Source: JBBIQH01 sp964475945 (GTDB taxonomy: Archaea > Thermoproteota > Nitrososphaeria > Nitrososphaerales > Nitrosocaldaceae). From it: a stretch of DNA of 61,704 bases. Below the pieces are notes generated by a model that saw only the letters and a list, made by a program, of their open reading frames with translations, was not told where the DNA came from and did no database searches. The stretch spans positions 1 through 61,704 of the forward strand of contig CAYYYF010000008.1 in NCBI GenBank assembly GCA_964475945.1, written 5' to 3'. A program made the position numbers and the translations under genes. This document shows, one piece after another, positions 41,032-49,181 of this stretch (position 1 is its first letter; each line of letters starts with the position of its first letter).

Positions 41032-41823
41032 ATGAGTGATCCAAAAGGAGGTAGGTTATACGTAGTAGGCATAGGGCCTGGTAGCAAGGAGCATATGACA
41101 TTCAGAGCAAGGGAGTGCATAGAGGATAGCAATATAATCATAGGTTATGAGACATACATAGATTTAATAAGGGATATGCTTTCAGGGAAGGAGGTATACT
41201 CTTATGCCATGACCCAAGAGGTTGATAGGGCAAACCATGCAATAGACCTTGCTCTTAAAGGCAATACAGTCTCACTTGTATCAAGCGGGGATCCTGGTAT
41301 ATACGGTATGGCAGGGTTAGTGTATGAGATACTTGCAGAGAGAGGCTGGGATTGTATGAACCCATACGTTGAGGTAGTCCCAGGGGTATCTGCATTGAAT
41401 GCATGCAGTGCATTAGTAGGCTCCCCATTGATGACTGACTTTGCTGTAGTAAGCATGAGCGATCTCCTTGTACCATGGGAGATAATAGTTAAGAGGGTGG
41501 AGGCTGCTGCACAAGGTGATTATGTTATTGTAATATACAATCCCCAGAGCAAGAAGAGGGTTCATCAACTGAGGGATGCTAGGGATATCATACTAAAGTA
41601 TAGGAGTGCAAAGACCCCTGTAGCAATAGTAAAGGCAGCATATAGGGATGCGCAGAGTATAGTTATAACGGATCTTGAGCATATGCTTGATTACCAAGAG
41701 CAGTTAGGTATGCTAAGCACAATAATAGTAGGTAACTCATCAACCTTCCTATACAAGGGATTGATGATAAACCCTAGGGGTTATAAGAGTAAATACGAGC
41801 TTGTTATAAGTGACAAGGTTTAA
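41032..41823 (+). CDS. cbiH: Precorrin-3B C17-methyltransferase
   Basis: 263 aa SAM-dependent methylase that contracts the corrin ring. Motifs: LYVVGIGPGSKEHMTFRARE, the IIIGYETYIDLI strand, VSLVSSGDPGIYGMAGLVYEI and VVPGVSALNACSALVGSPLMTDFAVVSMSDLLVPWE, plus VIYNPQSKKR, all typical of CbiH/CobJ. Part of aerobic/anaerobic cobalamin synthesis with cbiE. The next gene starts 2 bp after the stop codon. Confidence 0.93.
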   Translation: MSDPKGGRLYVVGIGPGSKEHMTFRARECIEDSNIIIGYETYIDLIRDMLSGKEVYSYAMTQEVDRANHAIDLALKGNTVSLVSSGDPGIYGMAGLVYEILAERGWDCMNPYVEVVPGVSALNACSALVGSPLMTDFAVVSMSDLLVPWEIIVKRVEAAAQGDYVIVIYNPQSKKRVHQLRDARDIILKYRSAKTPVAIVKAAYRDAQSIVITDLEHMLDYQEQLGMLSTIIVGNSSTFLYKGLMINPRGYKSKYELVISDKV

Positions 41824-41824
41824 C

Positions 41825-42718
41825 ATGGGCAGTATAGAGTTTGGTCTAATACTACCTCAAGGCTGGCTCAACGATCTCCTTGATTATGATTACATAAGGA
41901 GGTTTGCACAAGAGGCTGATAACCTAGGCTTCTCCTTATGGGCATATGACCATTTTATACCACATTATAGATACAAGCCTCTCAAAGGCAAGGCTATGCT
42001 TGAGTGCTTCACACTGCTAGCATCAATAGCATCAATAACCAGCAAGGGAAGGATTGGGCAGGTTGTAGCATGCAACTCGTACAGGAACCCTTCCATGCTT
42101 GCAAAGATCATAAGCACTCTAGATTTCATAAGCAATGGTAGAGCAGTTCTAGGCATAGGGGCTGGATGGTATGAGGATGAGTATATAGCATATGGATACC
42201 CATTCCCTACTGCTAGAGTAAGGATAGAGCAATTGGATGAGGCATTGATAATAGTAAAGAGAATGCTTAAAGAAGGAGAGTGTATATTCCATGGCAAGTA
42301 TTATAATGTTAATGCACTGAACTACCCAAAAGCAGAGCATTTACCAGTAATGGTAGGGGGTTATGGTAAGATGCTATTAAAGGTAGCTGCAAAGCATGCA
42401 GATATATATAACTGCCCATTCGCAAGTGTAAATGAGTATAAGGGTAGGTTAGAGATACTAAGGGAGCACTGCTCCAGTATAGGTAGAGATAGCAAGGAGA
42501 TAGAGTGCTCACTGCTTACAAGGGTTATTATAGGCAGCAATTCAAGGCTTACAAGAGAAGAGGCAGAGGATACAATATTAGGGGATATTGAGCATGTATA
42601 CCATGCGCTTGAGGAGTATGTAAACATAGGGGTAAAGCATTTCATATTGCATATACAATTTGATAAGGGTTTAGAGCAGTTAAGGTTGGTAAGTGAGGTA
42701 TGTAGGATGCTAAAGTAA
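41825..42718 (+). CDS. LLM-class F420/flavin-dependent oxidoreductase
   Basis: 297 aa from the ATG at 41825, directly behind the cbiH stop (a GTG at 41810 would overlap it). Bacterial luciferase-like barrel: EFGLILPQGWLNDLLDY, SLWAYDHFIPH, RIGQVVACNSYRNPSMLAKIISTLDFISNGRAVLGIGAGWYEDEY, and LPVMVGGYGKMLLKVAAKHADIYN. Likely F420-linked; substrate unknown. Confidence 0.9.
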   Translation: MGSIEFGLILPQGWLNDLLDYDYIRRFAQEADNLGFSLWAYDHFIPHYRYKPLKGKAMLECFTLLASIASITSKGRIGQVVACNSYRNPSMLAKIISTLDFISNGRAVLGIGAGWYEDEYIAYGYPFPTARVRIEQLDEALIIVKRMLKEGECIFHGKYYNVNALNYPKAEHLPVMVGGYGKMLLKVAAKHADIYNCPFASVNEYKGRLEILREHCSSIGRDSKEIECSLLTRVIIGSNSRLTREEAEDTILGDIEHVYHALEEYVNIGVKHFILHIQFDKGLEQLRLVSEVCRMLK

Positions 42719-42756
42719 GGTAGTCTATATAGCATCATTATTATTTGCATATTACT

Positions 42757-42794
42757 TTACCTTCTTTACTTTAATTTACTTTAATTTAATTTAC
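42757..42794. terminator. T-rich convergent end region
   Basis: Repeated TTTACTTTAAT units form a T-rich tract between the convergent oxidoreductase and tyrS genes, suited to ending the + transcript. Confidence 0.35.
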
Positions 42795-43856
42795 TTACTG
42801 CCTTGCTAGTATCTCAGTAACCTCAACCCTATCCTTAAATTTACTCCTTACAGGCTCTACTATCTTGTTAAGGTATGAGGCTACAGCATTCTTAAGATCC
42901 AATGGATGCAACCTCTTGCTTATATATGCATCCTCCACCTCCTTGTAACTTGTAAAGGTTATGCTTCCTCCATACTTCTCTGGTCTCTCAACAGTAAACT
43001 CCTTGTACTCATGGAATATTATGTATCTAGCAATCTCTAACACAGGGTTCCCTTCTACTATACCCTCTGGGCAGTATGCCTTCCTAACCTTACTCCTTAT
43101 GGTATCCTCATCATCATGCACGAATATGCTTGTATGTGGCTTTGATTTGCTCATCTTACTTGATACCTTCCTATCCATCTCCACAGTATCATCCAAACCA
43201 AGCATAACAGGCTCACCTAACCCTGGGAGAAGGTGATGGTGCACAGCAACGGGTACCTTCCATCCAAGTTTAGGGAATATATCCCTAGCAAGCATATGCA
43301 CCTTCCTCTGATCTATCCCAGCATGTGCTACATCAACCTCTAACGCATGTATATCAACTGCCTGCATAACAGGGTATATAAGTTGGGCAAAGTCAAGCCT
43401 ATCCTTCTCACTCCTACCCATTATGGTTAGGGTACGTATTATCCTTGGTAGTGTTACATGCTTGCTTAACCTTATAGCATCCTCCCAGTACTCTTTATAC
43501 TCCTCATATAGCTTAGAGCCTAGGATAACATCAACCCCAGGGCAGAAGAGCTTGAAGGCATCCTCATAGTACTTGCTCACCTTCCTTATGGTATCCCAAT
43601 CTCCCTGTAACTTATCATTTATGTATGTATGCCAGTCCGCAAGTAGTACTGTGCATCTAAACCCAGCCTTTATAAAGTCATTTATCTTATACCCTGTAAG
43701 GATCAGGCTACCAAGGTGAAGCAGTCCAGATATCTCCAAGCCTATGTAGTGCCTTGGTCTCTCATTTGATACTAGCAGGGATCTTAACTCATCTATAGTA
43801 ACTACTTCTTCAGTAGGCTCCTTTGTAATGAGTTCAATCCTACTCTCTATATCCAC
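42795..43856 (-). CDS. tyrS: Tyrosyl-tRNA synthetase
   Basis: Archaeal-type TyrRS, 353 aa, class Ic. HIGH-equivalent SGLLHLGS (about 44-51), tyrosine pocket (VLLADWHTYINDKL; QLIYPVMQAVDIHALEVDVAHAGIDQRKVHMLARD) and KMSKS loop SSKMSKSKPHTS (about 232-238). Short C-terminal helical domain as in archaea. Divergent from lysS over 59 bp carrying two adjacent TATA-like elements (CTATAAAT 43876-43883, AAATATA 43884-43890). Confidence 0.96.
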   Translation of the reverse strand: MDIESRIELITKEPTEEVVTIDELRSLLVSNERPRHYIGLEISGLLHLGSLILTGYKINDFIKAGFRCTVLLADWHTYINDKLQGDWDTIRKVSKYYEDAFKLFCPGVDVILGSKLYEEYKEYWEDAIRLSKHVTLPRIIRTLTIMGRSEKDRLDFAQLIYPVMQAVDIHALEVDVAHAGIDQRKVHMLARDIFPKLGWKVPVAVHHHLLPGLGEPVMLGLDDTVEMDRKVSSKMSKSKPHTSIFVHDDEDTIRSKVRKAYCPEGIVEGNPVLEIARYIIFHEYKEFTVERPEKYGGSITFTSYKEVEDAYISKRLHPLDLKNAVASYLNKIVEPVRSKFKDRVEVTEILARQ

Positions 43857-43915
43857 ATGCCTTATTCATACCAGACTATAAATAAATATAACCAGTTAGG
43901 TAAGCAATCCTATAT

Positions 43916-45508
43916 TTGAGGGTAATAGATAAGGATAAGATAATAGGCAAGGGTACATGGCTTGATAAGGTAGCATATACATTAATAGAGAGGGAGAAGA
44001 GGCTAGGCAGAGACCTCTCACTTATAAGGGTAGAGTCTGGGCTAGGTGCGTCTGGTATACCACATATAGGTAGCCTTGGTGATGCTGTTAGAGCATATGG
44101 TGTAAAGTTAGCATTGGAGAACCTTGGGTATAGAGCAGAGTTGGTAGCATACAGTGATGATATGGATGGGTTAAGGAAGGTGCCTCATGGGCTACCAGAG
44201 TGGCTTAAAGAGTATATAGCAATGCCAGTATGCAACATACCAGACCCATTCTCATGCCACTCATCCTATGCCATGCATATGTCAAGCATGTTACTTGATG
44301 CATTAGATACCTTAGGGATAAAGTATAGGTTCCAGAGTGGTTACGAGGCTTACAAACAAGGATTGCTTACAAGTGAGATAGATACAGTGCTAAGGAATGC
44401 AAAGGTTATAGGAGAAAGGATAGCAGAGCTTGTAGGACAGGAGAAGTTTAAGCAAGCATTGCCATACTTCCCTATATGCTCAAACTGTAAGAGGATATAT
44501 CTGGCAAGTGCATATGAGTATATTCCAGATGAGTACAAGGTACTCTATGAGTGCAAGGGTAGCATAATAGGCAAGGAGTATATACAAGGCTGTGGGCATA
44601 GAGGAGAGGCTGATATAAGGAAGGCAGATGGTAAGTTAAGTTGGAAGGTAGAGTTTGCATCTAGATGGAGGGCATTAAGCATAAGGTTTGAGGCATATGG
44701 TAAGGATATAGCGGATAGCGTTAAGGTTAATGACTGGGTAGCAGATAACATCCTTAACTATCCTCATCCATTGCATGTAAGGTATGAGATGTTCCTTGAT
44801 AAGGGGGGTAGGAAGATAAGCAAGAGTGCTGGCAATGTATTTACACCACAGCGCTGGCTAAGGTATGGTACTGTGCAATCTCTCATGCTACTGCTCTTCA
44901 AGAGGATAGCTGGTACAAGGCATGTAGGTATTGAGGATATACCTAGGTTAGAGGATGAGTATGATAGGCTAGAGGAGTTATACAACTCTACAAGCAGTGA
45001 TATGCAGGTTATAAAGCAGAAGGGTATATATGAGTATATAAACCATTGCAGAAAGAGCAAGGCTAGGGAGCATGTTCCATACATGCTACTTGTTCAGTTG
45101 GCAGCAGCAGCACCAGAGGGTAAGGAGGTTGATTATGTTGCAAGTAGGTTAAGGGCATATGGGATGATAAATGATGAGGTATCAGAGAACCTTAAGGAGA
45201 GGATAAGGAAGGCAAGGCTTTATGCCCTTGAGGTGTATAATGCAGAGAGGGTAAGCAAGGTAGATGTGGATGAGATAGAGAGGAAGGCCATTAAAGATTT
45301 GGTAGATGTAGTAAATGCATGCAATGATGCAAAGGTTATACAATCAAGTATATTTGAGATTGCTAGAAGGCATGGTATAGAGCCCAAGGAGTTCTTCAGA
45401 CTACTTTACCTCCTCCTAATAGGCTCTGATCATGGCCCTAGGTTAGGTCCATACATAATTGATATAGGAAAGGAGAGGGTATCATCTATACTAAGCAAGT
45501 ATATATGA
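43916..45508 (+). CDS. lysS: Lysyl-tRNA synthetase, class I
   Basis: Class I LysRS of archaeal type, 530 aa, starting at a TTG (29 bp behind a TATA-like AAATATA). HIGH motif SGIPHIGSLGDAVRA (about 47-60), zinc-finger-like CSNCKRIYLASAYEYIPDEYKVLYEC with later CGH, and KMSKS loop GGRKISKSAGNVFTP (about 301-305). C-terminal anticodon-binding helices. No class II LysRS is seen here. Confidence 0.95.
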   Translation: MRVIDKDKIIGKGTWLDKVAYTLIEREKRLGRDLSLIRVESGLGASGIPHIGSLGDAVRAYGVKLALENLGYRAELVAYSDDMDGLRKVPHGLPEWLKEYIAMPVCNIPDPFSCHSSYAMHMSSMLLDALDTLGIKYRFQSGYEAYKQGLLTSEIDTVLRNAKVIGERIAELVGQEKFKQALPYFPICSNCKRIYLASAYEYIPDEYKVLYECKGSIIGKEYIQGCGHRGEADIRKADGKLSWKVEFASRWRALSIRFEAYGKDIADSVKVNDWVADNILNYPHPLHVRYEMFLDKGGRKISKSAGNVFTPQRWLRYGTVQSLMLLLFKRIAGTRHVGIEDIPRLEDEYDRLEELYNSTSSDMQVIKQKGIYEYINHCRKSKAREHVPYMLLVQLAAAAPEGKEVDYVASRLRAYGMINDEVSENLKERIRKARLYALEVYNAERVSKVDVDEIERKAIKDLVDVVNACNDAKVIQSSIFEIARRHGIEPKEFFRLLYLLLIGSDHGPRLGPYIIDIGKERVSSILSKYI

Positions 45509-45528
45509 TTAATATTATTTTTGATACT

Positions 45529-45614
45529 GGGCCCGTGGCCTAGCTAGGATATGGCGAGGGCTTGCGGATCATGCAGATAGCCCTAGGTCGTGGGATCGAA
45601 GCCCACCGGGCCCA
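45529..45614 (+). tRNA. tRNA-Arg (anticodon GCG) with 11-nt intron
   Basis: Acceptor GGGCCCG pairs CGGGCCC, T-stem GTGGG/CCCAC, D-loop with G18G19 and Arg identity base A20. Anticodon stem AGGGC/GCCCT encloses 18 nt. Removing the intron 45568-45578 leaves loop TTGCGGA with anticodon GCG (45564-45566). Splice sites lie in a bulge-helix-bulge: 4-bp helix TTGC/GCAG (one G-U) with 3-nt bulges GGA and ATA, at canonical position 37/38. Discriminator A at 45614; CCA not encoded. T-loop starts ATCGAAG, unusual base 54. Confidence 0.9.
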
Positions 45615-45640
45615 CATATAAAATAATAAATAAACGGGTA

Positions 45641-46132
45641 CTACTTTACCTCCTTTAACCTCCCATCCTTTACATCATATATGAATCCCCTAACCTTATC
45701 CTTGTTAGGTATGAATGGATTTGCCTTTATCCTTGCCATATTCTGCTTAACCTCATCCTCAAGATCCTTAAATACCCCTAAGGCAAAGTATGGCCTTAAC
45801 CCTATCCTCTCCTCTATCATATCCTTAAGAGCATCCTCACTAGAACCAATCATACCACAGTATGTATGCTGTATTATAACTATCTCCTCAGTACCAAGTA
45901 GTAACTGTGATATCATAAGTGAGCGTATAACATCATCTGTTACAATACCACCAGCATTCCTAATAACATATGCATCTCCCACCTCTAGACCAAGTATTCT
46001 ATGCACATCTATCCTTGTATCCATGCACGTTACTATTGCCAGCCTTCTTCTTGGTTGTGGAGGAAGATCTGCATACTTGAATGACTCTGCATATAACTCG
46101 TTATTCTTTAGCAACTTATCTATCTCATGCAT
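45641..46132 (-). CDS. Beta-class carbonic anhydrase
   Basis: 163 aa. Zinc ligands C36 and D38 with R40 (CMDTR), H89 and C92 (QHTYCGM), all as in beta-CA. Short form like the Cab-type archaeal enzymes. Interconverts CO2 and bicarbonate, which would feed the 3-hydroxypropionate/4-hydroxybutyrate cycle if this is an ammonia oxidiser (inference). Convergent with the tRNA and lysS. Confidence 0.93.
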   Translation of the reverse strand: MHEIDKLLKNNELYAESFKYADLPPQPRRRLAIVTCMDTRIDVHRILGLEVGDAYVIRNAGGIVTDDVIRSLMISQLLLGTEEIVIIQHTYCGMIGSSEDALKDMIEERIGLRPYFALGVFKDLEDEVKQNMARIKANPFIPNKDKVRGFIYDVKDGRLKEVK

Positions 46133-46255
46133 ATTGCTTTACTTTCAAACCTTGAATTTTACTTTTATTTGATGTATATGTTAAATTATCATAGATTATG
46201 AGATTCTTAATTAATTTAATACTTATATTACTTTATATATAATGTTAACAAGGGC

Positions 46256-46432
46256 TTGAGGATAGGTATAGTAGGTTTAATAGCTGGCATAGTGATAATA
46301 GCAGTGGGGGTATTAGCAATAGTATCATCACTTGATGAATTTGCATTCATTAGGGGTATGATGCTTATAATAACTGGTATACTTATAATTGGACTCTCCT
46401 TTAGGTTTACAGTGCAGAAGAGGGAAAGGTAA
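46256..46432 (+). CDS. 58-aa two-helix membrane protein
   Basis: Small ORF from a TTG at 46256: RIGIVGLIAGIVIIAVGVLA (helix 1), a loop VSSLDEFAFIRG, helix 2 MMLIITGILIIGLSFRFTV and tail QKRER. TTTATATATA at about 46232-46241 is about 20 bp upstream. Family unknown. Charge pattern and codon use support a real gene. Confidence 0.55.
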   Translation: MRIGIVGLIAGIVIIAVGVLAIVSSLDEFAFIRGMMLIITGILIIGLSFRFTVQKRER

Positions 46433-46499
46433 TATCAATTAAATTAAAAATAAAAATTATAAGGATTAAATTAATATAGTGGTATTATAATGCTAAACT

Positions 46500-46748
46500 A
46501 TGCCAATAGCATATGTATTGATAAATTGTGATCTAGGTGCAGAGGATGAGATAATAAAAGAGATAAAGAAGATACCAGAGGCAAAAGAGGTATCTGGTGT
46601 ATATGGTGTATATGATATAATAGCAAAGGTAGAATCAGATTCTATGGATAAGTTAAGGGAGATAATAACATGGAAGATAAGGAGGATAGATAAGGTTAGA
46701 TCTACCTTAACCATGATAGTAATAGAAGGACAGGGTAAGGGTAAGTAA
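46500..46748 (+). CDS. Stand-alone Lrp/AsnC ligand-binding (RAM) domain
   Basis: 82 aa: AYVLINCDLGAEDEIIKEIKKIPEAKEVSGVYGVYDIIAKVESDSMDKLREIITWKIRRIDKVRSTLTMIVIEG. This is the RAM fold with no helix-turn-helix. Such proteins form oligomers, bind amino acids and may modulate full-length Lrp proteins, two of which are in this window. Confidence 0.9.
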   Translation: MPIAYVLINCDLGAEDEIIKEIKKIPEAKEVSGVYGVYDIIAKVESDSMDKLREIITWKIRRIDKVRSTLTMIVIEGQGKGK

Positions 46749-46786
46749 ATAAACAAAGATCATATTTTAATAATTATAAGTAATAA

Positions 46787-47950
46787 TCAGTTAGAGGATA
46801 TTATTGCCTTAAGTGTGGTTACGAATCTTAAGATATCATCCTCGCTGTTAAAGAAGTGTGGTGATACCCTTACCACCTTCTTATCCAAGACACTCCTCTC
46901 TGCAGCAACTATCCCATGCTCTTCCAGTTCCTTTACAACCTTGCTGCTATCGTTATTACATGTAAATGATACTATGCTTGTCCTTGACTTATCCCTTGGC
47001 GTATACAATATTACCTTTTCATCTGTTACTAACTCTTCCATTATGGTATCTGCAAGGTATTTATTCCAGTTCCTTATCTTTGCTATGCCTATATGCTTTA
47101 CATAACGTATGGATTCTATAAGCGCTGCAATTAGAGCATAGTTCCTGAACCCTGCCTGCATCTTATAAGGCATCTCCCTATATACCAGGGAGCCTTCATG
47201 TATGAATGCAGACTCATCCCCTACTATCATAGGCTCAAGCATATCCGACGCATTCTTGCTGCAGTATAATATGCCTAGCCCCGGGGGACCGCATAGCCAT
47301 TTGGATGCTGGGAATGCCATGAATGAGCATCCTAGCCTCTTAACATCAACCTCAAGGCAACCCACACTCTGAGCCGCATCTAGGAATAGTTGCACATCAT
47401 ACTCTTTGCATAACTTGCCTATCTCCTCTATAGGTAGTATTAAACCAGTGTTGAATAATGCATGGCTAAGGGATATCAATCTTACATTCTTACCCTCTTT
47501 AACCTTCTCTAAAAACTCTTGTTCATCTATGCTACCATAGATATCTTTTATGCTTAGCCTCTTAACCTCTGCACCCTTATTCTTAAGCCTTAGCCATGCA
47601 TAGTAATTGGCATGGTGCTCATGCTCACCATCCCTTACTATTATGCTATCCCCTTGCCTAAGGTTTAACCCATTCGCAACAAGATTTATACCCTCTGTTG
47701 TGCTCTGTGTAAATACAACCTCCTCTGCCTTACAGTTTATAACCTCTGCAACCTCTCTTCTTGCATTACATATAAGTTCATCTATAGTATTTTGCATCTT
47801 GCTAGAGTCTGGGCCATACTCATCATACTCAACAAGAAGATCTGTGATAGCCTTTATTGCTGTAAATGGCATGGGTGCACTTGATGCGTTGTTAAGGTAT
47901 ATGCACTTGAACCTTGGGAAGTCATTCTTTATTGTATCTGGATCAAGCAT
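46787..47950 (-). CDS. Cysteine desulfurase-like class V aminotransferase
   Basis: PLP enzyme of 387 aa. YLNNASSAPMP start, TQSTTEGINLVANGL, HEHHANYYAWL, SHALFNTGLILPIEEIGKLC, FLDAAQSVG and the PLP lysine in FPASKWLCGPPGLGILY. Overall shape is SufS/isopenicillin-N-epimerase-like. The mobile active-site Cys loop is not obvious near the C-terminus, so desulfurase activity is not certain; epimerase or lyase activity is an alternative. Confidence 0.82.
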   Translation of the reverse strand: MLDPDTIKNDFPRFKCIYLNNASSAPMPFTAIKAITDLLVEYDEYGPDSSKMQNTIDELICNARREVAEVINCKAEEVVFTQSTTEGINLVANGLNLRQGDSIIVRDGEHEHHANYYAWLRLKNKGAEVKRLSIKDIYGSIDEQEFLEKVKEGKNVRLISLSHALFNTGLILPIEEIGKLCKEYDVQLFLDAAQSVGCLEVDVKRLGCSFMAFPASKWLCGPPGLGILYCSKNASDMLEPMIVGDESAFIHEGSLVYREMPYKMQAGFRNYALIAALIESIRYVKHIGIAKIRNWNKYLADTIMEELVTDEKVILYTPRDKSRTSIVSFTCNNDSSKVVKELEEHGIVAAERSVLDKKVVRVSPHFFNSEDDILRFVTTLKAIISSN

Positions 47951-48045
47951 GCTAATAATGGTTAATGGTTATACTTAAAGGGTATTTAACTTAATGTTTA
48001 AATTTAGAACTTAGGCTTATTAACTTGCTTATATAATGCTGTATA

Positions 48046-48618
48046 ATGATAGAGATGCTCTCAAACAGAGGGGTTAACATGCTTGTTGCAGAGGATACAT
48101 ATGCCAAGATATCCTTCATCTCTGCCCTTATAAATAGCATGAAGGGTTCCAAGATTATATACCTTGATCTTGATACAGTATTTACTGCATATATTAGGAG
48201 TAATATAATAGAGTTGGGTAACGGTAATAAGGTAGAGGTATTCCTTGCGTGTAAGGAAGGGCTAGAAGATATGCTTGTAGATGTATCCTTGCTTGCAGGT
48301 AAAGCTGATCTTATAGTACTTGATTCTCTACATGGTTTCTATCATGCATATAAAGATAAGCTTATATCGACTAGGCTTAACCAACTCCTAACCTTTCATA
48401 TATCATTCCTACTCAATATAAAGGAGGACTGCTCTTTACTTGTTACAAATGTTAGAAGGAGAATAGAGCCTAAGACCAATGCAGGAAGATATATATGGGG
48501 TAAGAGTAGTGCCATCTTCTATGCTAGGCTTACTGCTGATACATTAATAATTAATATTATAAAGCATGATATAAACAGCTTTAACGGTAAGGAGATGATA
48601 ATAAGTATGCAAAAATAA
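48046..48618 (+). CDS. RecA-fold protein with degenerate P-loop (RadB-like)
   Basis: 190 aa. The Walker A position reads LVAEDTYAKISFI, lacking the GxxxxGK(T/S) loop. KIIYLDLDTVFT, LIVLDSLHGFYH (Walker B) and LLVTNVRRRIEPKTNAGRYIWGKSSAIFYARL (like the L2 and post-L2 strand of Rad51/RadB) indicate a RecA core. Probably a non-ATPase paralogue that binds a recombinase. Convergent with the winged-helix gene, 6 bp. Confidence 0.6.
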   Translation: MIEMLSNRGVNMLVAEDTYAKISFISALINSMKGSKIIYLDLDTVFTAYIRSNIIELGNGNKVEVFLACKEGLEDMLVDVSLLAGKADLIVLDSLHGFYHAYKDKLISTRLNQLLTFHISFLLNIKEDCSLLVTNVRRRIEPKTNAGRYIWGKSSAIFYARLTADTLIINIIKHDINSFNGKEMIISMQK

Positions 48619-48624
48619 GATGTA

Positions 48625-48990
48625 TTATGCAAGTATATCGAATAGGCTGATCCTCTTCCTATCCTCCTTTATATCCTTGCTATGCAAGAGCACTATTAGG
48701 CTCTCCAAGGTATCTCTTAACTTAATCCCATCATCTGTTATGTTAACTATGCCATCCTTTACCTGAAGGAACCCCTTGTTGGATAGTTCACTTACACGCT
48801 TCATAACCTGATAATAGTCTAAGCTTAAAAGTCTGGCAAGTTGGTAGAGCTTTAATCTTGAGTTCATGGATACACATTGCAGTATGCAGTAGCATTGCAC
48901 ATATGCTGGTCTACGCTTTAGACTTAAGGCTATCTCCATTGAATCAGGCGTCATATTATTGCTCTTTATTATATTATTCATTTGCTGCAT
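48625..48990 (-). CDS. Winged-helix protein
   Basis: 121 aa. Central winged helix, about 45-90: LKLYQLARLLSLDYYQVMKRVSELSNKGFLQVKDGIVNITDDG. N-terminus has a short Cys-rich helix (YVQCYCILQCV). ArsR/MarR-like fold; ligand and targets unknown. Start at 48990 follows 191 bp of AT-rich DNA shared with the divergent propeller gene, in which no other gene is seen. Confidence 0.65.
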   Translation of the reverse strand: MQQMNNIIKSNNMTPDSMEIALSLKRRPAYVQCYCILQCVSMNSRLKLYQLARLLSLDYYQVMKRVSELSNKGFLQVKDGIVNITDDGIKLRDTLESLIVLLHSKDIKEDRKRISLFDILA

Positions 48991-49181
48991 ATTATTATCA
49001 CCACTTATATTATGGATCTACCTATTTATTAATATTTCCTTGATAATATATAGTATAGAGTCATACCGTATTATAATATTATCCTAATTAATAATATTAA
49101 ACTCAATAATATAATATAATGTTATTTATTATACATACCAGCAGCCTAACCCTAATATTAAGCATGTAGGGTAGTTAGTAT

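Noticed and set aside
45562..45579. Other anticodons (CAT, GCA, GGA, AGA) for the intron-containing tRNA
   Set aside because: Only removal of 45568-45578 obeys the BHB geometry at position 37/38 and keeps T33; A20 also fits Arg.
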